A DNA stretch of 64,000 nt from IMG/VR virus record IMGVR_UViG_3300050120_000361, positions 144,539-208,538 of that record. One strand, written 5' to 3'. Below the pieces are notes generated by a model that was not told the DNA's origin, searched no databases, and saw nothing but the letters and a program-made list of their open reading frames with translations. This document shows, piece by piece, positions 45,198-54,235 of the stretch. How positions within the stretch are numbered: the stretch's first letter is position 1; the number at the start of each line of letters is the position of its first letter. The stretch is from a virus. Position numbers and translations under genes: made by a program.

Positions 45198-46838
45198 ATG
45201 GCCAACACCTCCGACAAGGTGAACACGCACAAGCTCGGCAAGGGCGTGCCTTCTGACCCTATATACTTCTCCAACTCCAGTAGGGCGCAGTACTTCAACA
45301 ACGACATACGCTACCGCAGCAATTACGGGTACTCCCCGCTCACATCTATAGACGGGCGTAACGCCCTTCTGCTCTTCGCGGAGAACACTGAGATAAAGAA
45401 GGCCGTGAAGGCCATATGCAACGAGCTCATAGTCGCGTCTTTGCGCGACAAGAAATACGCCCTGTACCCGGTGATAAATCTCACCAACGTACTTGAGGAA
45501 AAGCTAGATACCGCCAAGGCTATCCAGTCCTACCTTGACGAAATATTCTATCCTAAGCTTTACCAGATGGTAGGCTTCAAAAAGGATGGATTGATGGAGA
45601 TTTGCAAGGAGTTTTTGATAACTGGCAAATGGGCTGGTGAGATTGTTTACGACTCGCTCAAGAACCCCAAGGAGATTGTCAACATAGTGCCGATTGACCC
45701 ATCCACCCTGCAGAAGTTCAAGCAGGACAACTACGTGTACTACGTACAAAGGCCCATGGGCGACAGCGTGCGCGAGCGGATACTGCATGAGAATCAGGTG
45801 ATACTCGTGGAATGGAACAAGTTCGATTTCGGCTACATCTCATACGTTGACCAGCTGCGCAGGCCGTTCAATATAATGCGCTCCATGCAGACCGCCAAGA
45901 TACTCTGGTTTGCCGTTAAGTCTCAGGTCCGCATGCACATCAAATTGAACCTCGGAGACGTTTCGCGCCAGGACGCCATACAGAAGCTGAGCGTGGCCAA
46001 GAACGACTACACCAACACCTTTGACTTCAATGACGAGGACGGTACGGTTAAGTTCAACGGGGAGCCGAACTCTTCAGGCTATCAGGAGTTCTTCACAGCT
46101 GAGACCGCCGCCTCAGGCTCACCAGAGATTGAGGAGATAAACACCCAGGGCCCGGATTTGACAGAGGTCGACTCGCTCCAGTACTGGGAAAAATCCTACT
46201 GGAAAGAGACCGAGATACCATTCGACCGCATAGACCCGAACAGCTCCGAGGTATTCAACTTTGTGGACGTCACGAACATGCGCAAAATCGAGATAAACTT
46301 CAGCAAGTTCGTGACCGGCATACGCAAGATGCTTCAGGAGATAATTCTCAAGCCGATACTAATACAGCTGACTATCAAAGAAATTGAGATAGGCATAGAC
46401 TTGAACCTGCTCGACAGCATACTAATCGAGTGGGTGGCCTTCAATGAGTACGACAAGCTCGCCGAGACCGAGCTTCTGCAGAAGAAGGTCGAAATGGTCA
46501 CGGCTCTCGCGCAGTTCGGCGTTCAGACCGACGCTTCAGGCGTAGAGAGGAACTACCTGCCACTCAGCTGGCTTGTCGACAACTACCTGGACTTCACCCC
46601 TGAGCAGAAGGTTGCCATGGAGGTCGCGCGCAGGCAGGAGGCCATAGCGCTTGGCTTCACAGACAAGGACGGAAACCCAATACCTCACGGGGACGACGCG
46701 CCGGACGAGAGCGACGACGGCGGCGGCGGCGAAATGGACATGAACGAGGACCCTGACGATGACGGCCTGGCGGACGAGGACGAAGACGAGAGCGCCGAGG
46801 ACATAGCCGGCGTTGACGACGATGGATTTAACGCTTGA
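45198..46838 (+). CDS. portal protein (gp20-like)
   Basis: 546 aa (T4 gp20 is 524). The portal-type order is present: an R-N-A-L-L-L-F ... E-I-K-K-A-V helix, then G-F-K-K-D-G-L-M-E-I-C-K-E-F-L-I-T-G-K, the W-N-K-F-D-F-G, R-R-P-F-N-I-M segments and a long helical C-terminal crown. It would form the dodecameric DNA entry ring. The acidic D-D-D end is unusual. The frame stays open from 45108 for another 90 bases (with residues like T-I-G-V-S-L-L-S-T-R-N-V), but without an ATG; the original start may have been disturbed by the endonuclease insertion. Head order portal, core, protease, scaffold, capsid matches T4. Confidence 0.8.
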   Translation: MANTSDKVNTHKLGKGVPSDPIYFSNSSRAQYFNNDIRYRSNYGYSPLTSIDGRNALLLFAENTEIKKAVKAICNELIVASLRDKKYALYPVINLTNVLEEKLDTAKAIQSYLDEIFYPKLYQMVGFKKDGLMEICKEFLITGKWAGEIVYDSLKNPKEIVNIVPIDPSTLQKFKQDNYVYYVQRPMGDSVRERILHENQVILVEWNKFDFGYISYVDQLRRPFNIMRSMQTAKILWFAVKSQVRMHIKLNLGDVSRQDAIQKLSVAKNDYTNTFDFNDEDGTVKFNGEPNSSGYQEFFTAETAASGSPEIEEINTQGPDLTEVDSLQYWEKSYWKETEIPFDRIDPNSSEVFNFVDVTNMRKIEINFSKFVTGIRKMLQEIILKPILIQLTIKEIEIGIDLNLLDSILIEWVAFNEYDKLAETELLQKKVEMVTALAQFGVQTDASGVERNYLPLSWLVDNYLDFTPEQKVAMEVARRQEAIALGFTDKDGNPIPHGDDAPDESDDGGGGEMDMNEDPDDDGLADEDEDESAEDIAGVDDDGFNA

Positions 46839-47073
46839 TGATAACAACCTGAAAATGCTCGAATACCTTTGGTTCCTGCTCGTGGGCGTGCTGATAGGAG
46901 GGTGCGCCATAGGCTTCACGCTCGCCGTGCTTCACAAGGAGCTGTGGCAGTGGTGCTGCAGAAGGGCAGTAAGGATACTCAGGAGGCGGAACAGGAAAAT
47001 AGCCGACCTAACGCTCGCCAATAGGAAATTGGCGAAAGAAAACAACAAATTGAAAAAGAACCTCCCTATATAA
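46822..47073 (+). CDS. small membrane/core protein between portal and protease
   Basis: 83 aa starting inside the end of the portal gene. A single hydrophobic helix (about 12-34, W-F-L-L-V-G-V-L-I-G-G-C-A-I-G-F) is followed by a basic coiled-coil-like tail (R-R-A-V-R-I-L-R-R-R-N-R-K-I). The position matches that of T4 genes 67 and 68 (prohead core proteins), but the membrane helix is not a gp67 feature. It might anchor prohead assembly at the membrane, where T4 heads also start; inferred from position. Confidence 0.55.
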   Translation: MDLTLDDNNLKMLEYLWFLLVGVLIGGCAIGFTLAVLHKELWQWCCRRAVRILRRRNRKIADLTLANRKLAKENNKLKKNLPI

Positions 47074-47102
47074 ATACCCAATACAGGATAAAACAGAATA
47101 GT

Positions 47103-48791
47103 ATGTCAGCACAACCACAATCAAACATAGACCAGCTTCACGAGGCGGTAGAGGAACGCAATTTCCTGTACCTCGAAACTGCGGACAGCCCGCTTTCCAG
47201 GGTGGATAATGCAGACATACTTAAGAACATCATCGACCCCACCACGGGACAGCCCTATGAGGGCGGAATTGTGATGGAGGGCGAGTTCGCCAGTCTCGGC
47301 GTTCTCAACAACAATAACCGCATCTACACTGAAAAGGAGTACATTGAGCTCGTTGAGGTAATCAAGAAGAAGATACACTCCAAAAAGGGCGTTTACGGCG
47401 AGCTTGAGCACCCTAAGGGTTACGCTACCGACTACAACAATGTAAGCCATAAGATACTTGACATTTGGTACGACCCAATGAAGAAGAAAGTCTTCGGGGT
47501 GATACTGATACTCAAGACGCCAAAAGGCCTTATAGCCCAGGAGATTGTCAAATCCGGCGGCACGCTGGGCATTTCGGCCCGAGCCGGCGGCAAGGAGACC
47601 AAGAACCATGACGGAACCATTACGGCAGTAATCCGCATGATGGTAACTTTCGACATCGTATACCATCCAGGCTTCACGACTGCAGAGCAGGAGTATACGA
47701 CCCTTAACGAGAACCATGCAATTGACGCGAAGTCCAAGACATTCACCATATACGAGACAAACCTCGGCAAACTGGACGAGCTCTACGAGTCGTACATAGC
47801 CGAGGAGGACCGCAGCATGAACTTCATACAGTGGGTCGACCACAACAAGCTGTTCGAAAGCGCCGGGCCCCACATAGACACCCAACAGGAAATCGGTGAG
47901 CAGAAGCTGCAGACCGGTGAGACAAACAACCAGCAGCAGGTTGAGCAGCAGCTAAGCGACGCTGTTGACCAGCAACTGAACGAAAGCCAGGTGCGCCTGA
48001 ACGAGAGCCAGGGCAAGTTCTACGAGGAAATGCAGAACGCTCAGCTGAGCCTTGGACGCAAGATGCGTTCAACCGCTAAGCAGCAGAAGCTGAACGAGGC
48101 TCAGAAGATAAACGCGGCGAAGGCTGTAGGCAGGTACAAGAAGCAGGGAAACTCGCTGTACGACGGCTCCGCAGGCTTCGCGCAGCCGACCGGAGGCATA
48201 TCAGGAGTGGACACAATGTCGCAGTCTCAGGACAATCCTGACGAGGCCTACGACCCTTACGGCCTGGCCGAGGGGGATATGAGTGAGGATTTCGGTTCGG
48301 TAACGGACAATGACGGCCTGATGGAAACTGAGGGAGACGGCTACGGAACGCCTGACGAGGAGGACATGAAGGGCTTCATGGAAGAGCAGGACGACCTTTC
48401 CGAAAACGGAGAGGACGCAAGTCCGGACCCTGACATGCTCGGACTGCTGTACGAGGACAATGAGTATGGATTGGAGCCAGATTTCGAGTCCCTCATGCAG
48501 AACGGCGAGAACGGAGACAATATCGGATTGTATCAGGAGATACAGCAAAAGACCCAGGAACGACAGAAAATGTACGAGCGCCAGTTCGATACGGCCCAGC
48601 GCAAGAAGCTGGCCAAAGAGGGCAAGGCGCTTCCTGACGGCTCATTCCCAATAGTCAACAAGGAGGATTTGAAGAACGCCATCGTTACGCACGGGCTCGC
48701 AAAGAACAAGAGGCTCGCCAAGGCATGGATAATGTCCAGGGCGGCTGCGCTGGGTCAGGGCGGACTTTTGCCCAAGTCGTGGAAAGAATAA
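47103..48791 (+). CDS. prohead protease fused to a C-terminal core extension (gp21-like)
   Basis: 562 aa; T4 gp21 has 212. The protease domain (about 50-240) shows E-G-E-F-A, N-N-R-I-Y, then G-E-L-E-H103-P and G-I-S158-A-R, the catalytic His and Ser context of gp21. After it come L-F-E-S (250-252), L-N-E-S at 292-294 and 299-301, L-N-E-A at 330-332, so the linker would be cut by the enzyme itself. The acidic region follows, and the last 60 residues carry a F-P-I-V-N-K-E-D-L-K-N-A-I ... R-A-A-A-L-G motif seen in other phage head proteins. It is best read as a protease with a self-removed scaffold-like tail. Confidence 0.8.
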   Translation: MSAQPQSNIDQLHEAVEERNFLYLETADSPLSRVDNADILKNIIDPTTGQPYEGGIVMEGEFASLGVLNNNNRIYTEKEYIELVEVIKKKIHSKKGVYGELEHPKGYATDYNNVSHKILDIWYDPMKKKVFGVILILKTPKGLIAQEIVKSGGTLGISARAGGKETKNHDGTITAVIRMMVTFDIVYHPGFTTAEQEYTTLNENHAIDAKSKTFTIYETNLGKLDELYESYIAEEDRSMNFIQWVDHNKLFESAGPHIDTQQEIGEQKLQTGETNNQQQVEQQLSDAVDQQLNESQVRLNESQGKFYEEMQNAQLSLGRKMRSTAKQQKLNEAQKINAAKAVGRYKKQGNSLYDGSAGFAQPTGGISGVDTMSQSQDNPDEAYDPYGLAEGDMSEDFGSVTDNDGLMETEGDGYGTPDEEDMKGFMEEQDDLSENGEDASPDPDMLGLLYEDNEYGLEPDFESLMQNGENGDNIGLYQEIQQKTQERQKMYERQFDTAQRKKLAKEGKALPDGSFPIVNKEDLKNAIVTHGLAKNKRLAKAWIMSRAAALGQGGLLPKSWKE

Positions 48792-48875
48792 ATAGAACAG
48801 AAACCCCAGTAAAACGCCTCGCGAACGCGCGGCGGCAATCAACATAATTAACAAAATACTTTAAACGAAAATTTT

Positions 48876-50291
48876 ATGACCGGAATGGTAAACTATCTCC
48901 TTGGCAGCATCGACGCTACCGAAAGGGAGATGAGAGCGCAGGAGGCTGAAATTGATAATGACGACTTAGATATGGATAATCTCGATGAGTCAGAGCAATT
49001 CCCTCTTGACGACGACAACAAGAACTTATCACAGGACAGTGATGAGGACCTTCTGAATTACAACCCGCTTCTCGAAGACGATGAGGACTTAGACCTTGAT
49101 TTGGACGTTGACGCTGACGACCTCGGCATCGATGACGATGATTTGGGCCTTGAGGACGATGACCTCGGCTTGGACGGGGACGATGATTTGGACCTTGACG
49201 ATGACGGCTCGCTTGACATCGACATGGACGGCGACGACCTTGGCTTTGACGACCTGGACGAAGATGAGGGTTGGGACGACCTGGACCTTGGCATAGACGA
49301 GAACACGGACTTCTCTCAGTTGACTGAAGGCGATGACGTTGACGATGAGGACTTCGGCTTTGAGCAGGACCCTGCGGTCCCTAATGACAGTGACCTTGAT
49401 GATGACCAGCTCTTTGAGGCTGAGCAGCAGAAAGAGCACGACCAGCAGATGAAGCAGCAGCAGGCGCAGCAGCAAAAGCAGAAAAAGAACCTTCAGCAGA
49501 AGCACCAGCAGGAGCAGAAGGATTTGAAAGAGGCCCAGCAGAAGCAGCAGAAGCAAGCCCAGGAAAAGAAATGGCCGGCCGATAAGCAAAAGCAGTTGAA
49601 GCAGCAGCAGCAGCAGAAGCAGCAGGAGCTAAACCAGCAGCAAAAAGCCGAACAGCAGAAGCAGCAACAGAACCAGCAGAAAAAGCAGGAGCAGTTGAAG
49701 CAGCAGCAAGAAGCCGAAAAGGCCGAGCAAAAGCAAAAGCCCGAGGAGGCCAAGCAGCAGCAGCTTAAGCAGGCTCAGCAGCAGAAAAAGCAGCAGAAAG
49801 AGCAGCAGGAGCTTAAGCAGCAGCAGGCCAAGGAGCAGCAGGAGCAGAAAGCCCAGCAGGAAAAGCAAAAGCAGAACCTTCAGCAAAAGCACCAAAAGGA
49901 GCAGCAGGAGCTTAAGCAGCAGCAGCAAGCCCAGCAAAAGAAGGAACAGCAAAAACCGGCCGCGCAGCAGAAGCAGCAGCAACTGAAGCAACAGCAGCAG
50001 AAGCAGCAGCAGGAGCTTAAGCAGAAGCAGGAAGCCGAGCAGAAGAAGCAGCAGCAAAACCAGCAGAAGAAGCAGCAACAGCTGAAAGAAGCTCAGGACG
50101 CCCAGCAGAAGGAGCAGAAAACCCAGCAGGAAGCCGAAACTAAGAAGCAGGACACTGAGAAGCAGAAGGCCCAAAAGGCCCAGGACAAACAGAAACAGGA
50201 GCAGCTTAAGCAGCAACAGCAAAAACAGCAGGAAAAGCAGCAGCAGCTCAATGAGTCTGTTCGCGAGAAGTACCTGAATGGCCTGATTTAG
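48876..50291 (+). CDS. scaffold/prohead core protein, extreme low complexity (gp22 position)
   Basis: 471 aa. The first 170 residues contain acidic repeats (D-D-L-G-L-D-D-D type), and about 180-455 are almost purely Q, K, E, with short A, L, N units (Q-Q-K-Q-Q). The end has L-N-E-S (458-460) 12 residues before the stop, a predicted cut site. Its place between protease and capsid equals T4 gene 22 (major scaffold), also a charged coiled-coil protein. A single-polarity acid block followed by a polyglutamine-lysine coiled coil is unusual. It would be removed by proteolysis before DNA packaging. Confidence 0.75.
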   Translation: MTGMVNYLLGSIDATEREMRAQEAEIDNDDLDMDNLDESEQFPLDDDNKNLSQDSDEDLLNYNPLLEDDEDLDLDLDVDADDLGIDDDDLGLEDDDLGLDGDDDLDLDDDGSLDIDMDGDDLGFDDLDEDEGWDDLDLGIDENTDFSQLTEGDDVDDEDFGFEQDPAVPNDSDLDDDQLFEAEQQKEHDQQMKQQQAQQQKQKKNLQQKHQQEQKDLKEAQQKQQKQAQEKKWPADKQKQLKQQQQQKQQELNQQQKAEQQKQQQNQQKKQEQLKQQQEAEKAEQKQKPEEAKQQQLKQAQQQKKQQKEQQELKQQQAKEQQEQKAQQEKQKQNLQQKHQKEQQELKQQQQAQQKKEQQKPAAQQKQQQLKQQQQKQQQELKQKQEAEQKKQQQNQQKKQQQLKEAQDAQQKEQKTQQEAETKKQDTEKQKAQKAQDKQKQEQLKQQQQKQQEKQQQLNESVREKYLNGLI

Positions 50292-50367
50292 GTTCGGACC
50301 GCAGCTGACCCCAGCAACGGAAAAGACTTAACAGAAATTATCAACCAAAAATACAAAATCTAACGAT

Positions 50368-52242
50368 ATGTTTAATACTAAAGTTACCAACGAGCCTATC
50401 TACAAACACACTCAGTTGGACCCACGCTTAGTGGAGAAAATCACACCGCTCATGGAGAGCGCGTTCGGCGCTGACCTGAACAACTACGAGGACGGCAAGG
50501 ACCCCCGCAGAAAGGTTATCCGCGACGAGAAGATCAAATTCCTTTCAGAGCAGTACGCAAACCGCGTGCGTATAGCAAACGTGATGGGCGTTCACCCATT
50601 GAATGAAGACGCGAACATCTTCGGCGCCATCCCTAACATGAACAAATTGTTCGAAAGCGTTGACAGCCCGGGAAGCATCATCGGTATGGGCGAGGTTCGC
50701 AACGCGGACAACGGAAACCAATACAATGGCGGTTACTGGAACCCTGCTTACAAGGCTGGTTCAGGCGACATCCCGTCATACGTGTTCGGTCTTCAGGCCC
50801 ACATCGCGATGTACTGTATAGGTTTCGACCTGCTGCCTACCATCTCGGTTGACACGCCTAAGGTTATGGTGTCATTCGTTGATACCGTTTACGGTGGCGG
50901 TACTTTTGATGACGCTGAGAACATGCCTTCTTTCATCGAGATTTCGAACTCCATATTCACTTCGGCCCTCATCGACACCACAGCCAAATTGAAACGCGCC
51001 ACCTCTGTGGTTACTTTCCGCGCCGCCGCTGGCGCTGGCGCTTTGGCGATGCAGTGTCTGTTCATGCTGAAAAGCACCGTTAAGCCTGCCATCACTGTAC
51101 AGGTTATATCTACCGGTACTTTGGACGGCTCGAACGTTTACACCGCTGACAACGCAAACTCGGTTGCCACCATCATCAGCACTATCAATGCCGCCGCCGC
51201 CGGTGTCGCTAAGTTCCAATACCTTAACCCATCTGACGGCACTACGGTTGTTCCGGTTTCATTGACCGCCGCGTCTACCGTTGTTGGTTATGCGTCTGCA
51301 ACTCGTACTAACATCGCTGAAGCTGTTTCAAACAACAACAGCCTTGGCGGCATGTCACGTGCTCAGCAGGAAAAAGGCCCGGTTAACAAGTTGAACGTTA
51401 TCGCCATGGACAAGCAATTGGAAATGGTTGGTATCGAAATCGAGGCCGACACCTCCAACATCCAGATCAAGGATATGGCGGCAATGGGCATCAACGTTAT
51501 CGCGCGTCTCTACAACGGTGTTCAAAACGCCTTGGTTCAAACCCTTGACGAGGTTATCCTTACCCACCTTTACCGTATGGGCGTGCAGCACATGTACAAC
51601 ACTTACCTGGCTAATGGAACGAACTACTCACTGTACATCGGAGCGCCTTCAAACGCTAACATCGCATTCAGCGCTGTTAACAGCGGCAACTTCGTCTACA
51701 ACGACATGCTCGGCGTTGACCAGAGAACTGCCATGGGCAATATCGTTAACTCGATACAGTCTTCGGGCTATGAGAACCAGATGACGCACAACGACCGCCT
51801 ATTGGCTCGTATCCTGTTGGTTGCTGAGTTCGTTGGCCAGAACAACCGTATCGCTCCGCCGGATTGGTTGGTGCTTTCGGGCGGTCTTGCCGCTGCTATC
51901 AAGAAGCACAGCAAGTACATCCAGTCACCTGTCGCCAACACGTTGAGCTCGGCCCCAGAGCTTCACTACTCGGGCACGTTGTTTGAGACCATGAGCGTTT
52001 ACAAGACGCCGCGTATCGACTTCAATGACCCGCGTATCCTGATGGGCCGCCGCGGCAATGACACCGACCCTGGTTCTAAGTTCCTGGCGTATGACTTGGC
52101 CGCGAGCCGTCAGACCCTGAACCCGGACACCATGGCTGAGAAAATCAGAGTGTGGTCACGTTTCGCCATCGCGGACATCGGCTTCTACCCTGAACTGAAT
52201 TATGCGACCGTGGTAGTTCAAAATGACTACAATTGGGCATAA
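50368..52242 (+). CDS. major capsid protein (gp23-like)
   Basis: 624 aa (T4 gp23 is 521). Assigned from position right after scaffold, from HK97-type order of elements and from strong host-like codon choice (ATC, CGT, TTG rather than ATA, AGG), as expected for the most abundant protein. The N-terminal region looks like a cleavable propeptide: L-M-E-S at 28-30, L-N-E-D at 78-80, L-F-E-S at 93-95. T4 gp23 is cut after residue 65. A serine-, alanine- and threonine-rich segment at about 215-325 may be an inserted surface domain. A strong terminator follows. Confidence 0.85.
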   Translation: MFNTKVTNEPIYKHTQLDPRLVEKITPLMESAFGADLNNYEDGKDPRRKVIRDEKIKFLSEQYANRVRIANVMGVHPLNEDANIFGAIPNMNKLFESVDSPGSIIGMGEVRNADNGNQYNGGYWNPAYKAGSGDIPSYVFGLQAHIAMYCIGFDLLPTISVDTPKVMVSFVDTVYGGGTFDDAENMPSFIEISNSIFTSALIDTTAKLKRATSVVTFRAAAGAGALAMQCLFMLKSTVKPAITVQVISTGTLDGSNVYTADNANSVATIISTINAAAAGVAKFQYLNPSDGTTVVPVSLTAASTVVGYASATRTNIAEAVSNNNSLGGMSRAQQEKGPVNKLNVIAMDKQLEMVGIEIEADTSNIQIKDMAAMGINVIARLYNGVQNALVQTLDEVILTHLYRMGVQHMYNTYLANGTNYSLYIGAPSNANIAFSAVNSGNFVYNDMLGVDQRTAMGNIVNSIQSSGYENQMTHNDRLLARILLVAEFVGQNNRIAPPDWLVLSGGLAAAIKKHSKYIQSPVANTLSSAPELHYSGTLFETMSVYKTPRIDFNDPRILMGRRGNDTDPGSKFLAYDLAASRQTLNPDTMAEKIRVWSRFAIADIGFYPELNYATVVVQNDYNWA

Positions 52243-52263
52243 GTTGTTATTGATTAAGTTAAT

Positions 52264-52297
52264 GAAACCCAACATCGTAAAGTGTTGGGTTTCTTTC
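52264..52297 (+). terminator. strong rho-independent terminator after capsid gene
   Basis: A perfect 11-bp stem (GAAACCCAACA with TGTTGGGTTTC), 8-base loop and TTTCT. It closes the head operon. Confidence 0.85.
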
Positions 52298-52346
52298 TAT
52301 TATTGAATTTAGAATTTGGGTACATATCATACAAAACAAATATGAT

Positions 52347-53291
52347 ATGGGACAAGTAAAAAACAGGATTGGAGAAAAATTCACGACAAGTAAAGGACTT
52401 GAAATAGAGATTGTTGAATATATTGGAGCTTCTAATGTTACGGTAAAATTTCTAAAAGATGGTGCAATAAGGACAGGTGTTTATATGACATCTATAAGAA
52501 ATGGAAACGTTCAGCATCCAAACAGAGTAGTACTTAAGAACCCTTTACGAGGAGTGAACAGATTAGGTGAAAAATGGAAAAGCAATGAAGGTAGTGAATT
52601 TGAAATAATCGAATATTTAGCTGCGGCCAATTGCACCATAAAATTTGAAGATGGAACAATTGTCAAAAACCAGCAATATGTAAACATTTCAAGTGGAAAA
52701 ATTTCAAATCCGAATCTGATATTAAAATCAGTTTATGGTGTGGGTTTCAATACAGGTGAAATACATTATCCATCTAATGATAATCCAATATATGCTTGTT
52801 GGCATGCAATGCTGCAAAGGTGCTATTCAGGAATATCTCAATTTTCACCAGCTTATGATAATTGTAGTGTAATTGAAGAATGGCAAAACTTGCAGAATTT
52901 CGCTAAATGGTATATAATAAATTATATTGATAAATATCAACTTGATAAGGATATTCTCATAAAAGGTAATAAAATTTATGGTCCAGATACTTGTTGTTTT
53001 GTGCCGCAAGATATAAATAAACTATTTACAAAAGTAAATAGCGCAAGAGGTCCATGGCCTATTGGTGTATCGCTTTATCCTAAAAATGGTATAAACAAGT
53101 ACGGTGCTTCGGCAAATAGGGATGGACAGCCAAGAACAATTGGATATTATGCAACGCCTGAAGAGGCTTTTGAAAAATACAAGGAAGCCAAGGAAGCATA
53201 TATAAAGGAAGTTGCAAACAGATGGAAAAATCATATTTCCGATAATGTATACCAAGCTCTGATGAGATACGAAGTCGAAATAACCGACTGA
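52347..53291 (+). CDS. AP2/HNH homing endonuclease-like protein with duplicated N-terminal module
   Basis: 314 aa. Two copies of a 60-residue module at the start (I-G-E-K-F-T-T-S-K-G, then L-G-E-K-W-K-S-N-E-G) are probably DNA-recognition repeats. The nuclease region has Y-A-C-W-H-A-M-L-Q-R-C-Y, L-D-K-D-I-L-I-K-G-N-K-I-Y-G-P-D-T-C-C-F-V-P; an AP2-like end follows (T-I-G-Y-Y-A-T-P-E-E-A). AT-rich and with codons unlike the flanking genes, so laterally acquired. It is related to the gene at 44472, and the pair brackets the portal-to-capsid block. Confidence 0.82.
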   Translation: MGQVKNRIGEKFTTSKGLEIEIVEYIGASNVTVKFLKDGAIRTGVYMTSIRNGNVQHPNRVVLKNPLRGVNRLGEKWKSNEGSEFEIIEYLAAANCTIKFEDGTIVKNQQYVNISSGKISNPNLILKSVYGVGFNTGEIHYPSNDNPIYACWHAMLQRCYSGISQFSPAYDNCSVIEEWQNLQNFAKWYIINYIDKYQLDKDILIKGNKIYGPDTCCFVPQDINKLFTKVNSARGPWPIGVSLYPKNGINKYGASANRDGQPRTIGYYATPEEAFEKYKEAKEAYIKEVANRWKNHISDNVYQALMRYEVEITD

Positions 53292-53315
53292 TAACTGAAA
53301 TAACACCCGATAACC

Positions 53316-53693
53316 ATGTCCGCGATAACCCTTTCCCAGCAGGACACCCTTAAGCTGCTCGCTGCGGCCAGGAAGCTCTTCTGGTGGCGTAGGCGCGGCA
53401 CGTTCACCACAAAGTCCGAAGAGCGCTGCCTCTCGTGCAAGTGCGTGATATACGTTTCCTTCAAGCAGTTCGACAACGCGTCCGTTTTCTGCGATGACCC
53501 GCTGTGCAGGGCCAAGGCCAACCGCTCATCGATAGTGCAGTCCCAGTACATGCGAACCATAAAGGAGAGGCAGCTCAAGCTGATGGAGTCCGCTACCATG
53601 AAGATAATGGGCGAAATAACCGAAGGCATTGAGGAGTACAAGGAGGTTGCGGCGGGCCAAGTGGGGAAAACCGCCGCCGCAGGGCCCGCGTAG
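53316..53693 (+). CDS. small zinc-ribbon-like protein
   Basis: 125 aa. Cysteines at about 38, 41, 43, 59 and 64 (C-L-S-C-K-C and F-C-D-D-P-L-C) form a treble-clef-like zinc site; the rest is basic helix (K-E-R-Q-L-K-L-M) with a hydrophobic basic N-terminus (F-W-W-R-R-R). Could bind DNA, RNA or a transcription protein. No family found. Confidence 0.6.
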   Translation: MSAITLSQQDTLKLLAAARKLFWWRRRGTFTTKSEERCLSCKCVIYVSFKQFDNASVFCDDPLCRAKANRSSIVQSQYMRTIKERQLKLMESATMKIMGEITEGIEEYKEVAAGQVGKTAAAGPA

Positions 53694-53723
53694 ATATATC
53701 GGATAACTTTAAAATAACATACA

Positions 53724-54185
53724 ATGACAGAAGAAGAGCGCCCCGCCGTTACAGAGGCAAAGTCCAGGGAAATATTCAGGGACTACTCAGGCAAGATAAG
53801 CGAGAAGTTCCTTACCCAATGGGACATCGAGTCCGCGACCATACAGGACATAAACAACATGGTTGTGCTGATGAACTGGTGCTTCTGCCTGAAGAACAAC
53901 TTCTTCAGCAAGGAGTTCAACAGGCGCATACTGCGCAGCATAAGCGTGGCATACAACACCATAAAGTCCAATATACTCCTGAATTCGGAGGAGTGCACGG
54001 GGCTGTTCCACGGGGTCTCCATCGAGGGCCTGAAGACGCTAAAGTTCATACTAAACCAGTACACGGCCATATATGGGAGCATATCGGCCGACGGATACCA
54101 TAACGAATTATGTTCAAAGGTCTCAGAAGACTCGGTAGCGCGCTGCTGCGCCCTTATAAAGGCGGAGATAGCGTCAAAAGGCTAA
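53724..54185 (+). CDS. small helical unknown protein
   Basis: 153 aa, entirely helical by composition, with several cysteines (W-C-F-C-L-K, E-E-C-T-G-L-F) and no recognised domain. It lies between a zinc-ribbon-like gene and the gene at 54236. No membrane segment, no signal peptide. Confidence 0.55.
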   Translation: MTEEERPAVTEAKSREIFRDYSGKISEKFLTQWDIESATIQDINNMVVLMNWCFCLKNNFFSKEFNRRILRSISVAYNTIKSNILLNSEECTGLFHGVSIEGLKTLKFILNQYTAIYGSISADGYHNELCSKVSEDSVARCCALIKAEIASKG

Positions 54186-54235
54186 GTGAGGCTTTTACCG
54201 ACAATAACACGAATAACAAGTATAACTCAGAAAAA

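Noticed and set aside
48811-48832. CGCC...GGCG hairpin between protease and scaffold as terminator
   Set aside because: Short stem, imperfect interior and no T run; genes on both sides are expected to be coexpressed.
49629-50222. Minus-strand ORF of 197 codons that would be almost pure leucine
   Set aside because: It is the antisense of the CAG/AAG-rich scaffold gene; its composition is a mirror of the Q/K tract and has no start context.
49400-50250. CRISPR-like repeat array
   Set aside because: The repetitive DNA is codon-level CAG/AAG repetition within one frame, with no spacer and repeat structure.
54110-54235. Upstream start for the gene at 54236
   Set aside because: It would overlap the previous gene by 76 bases and lacks the A-rich leader seen at 54236; left as a stated alternative.
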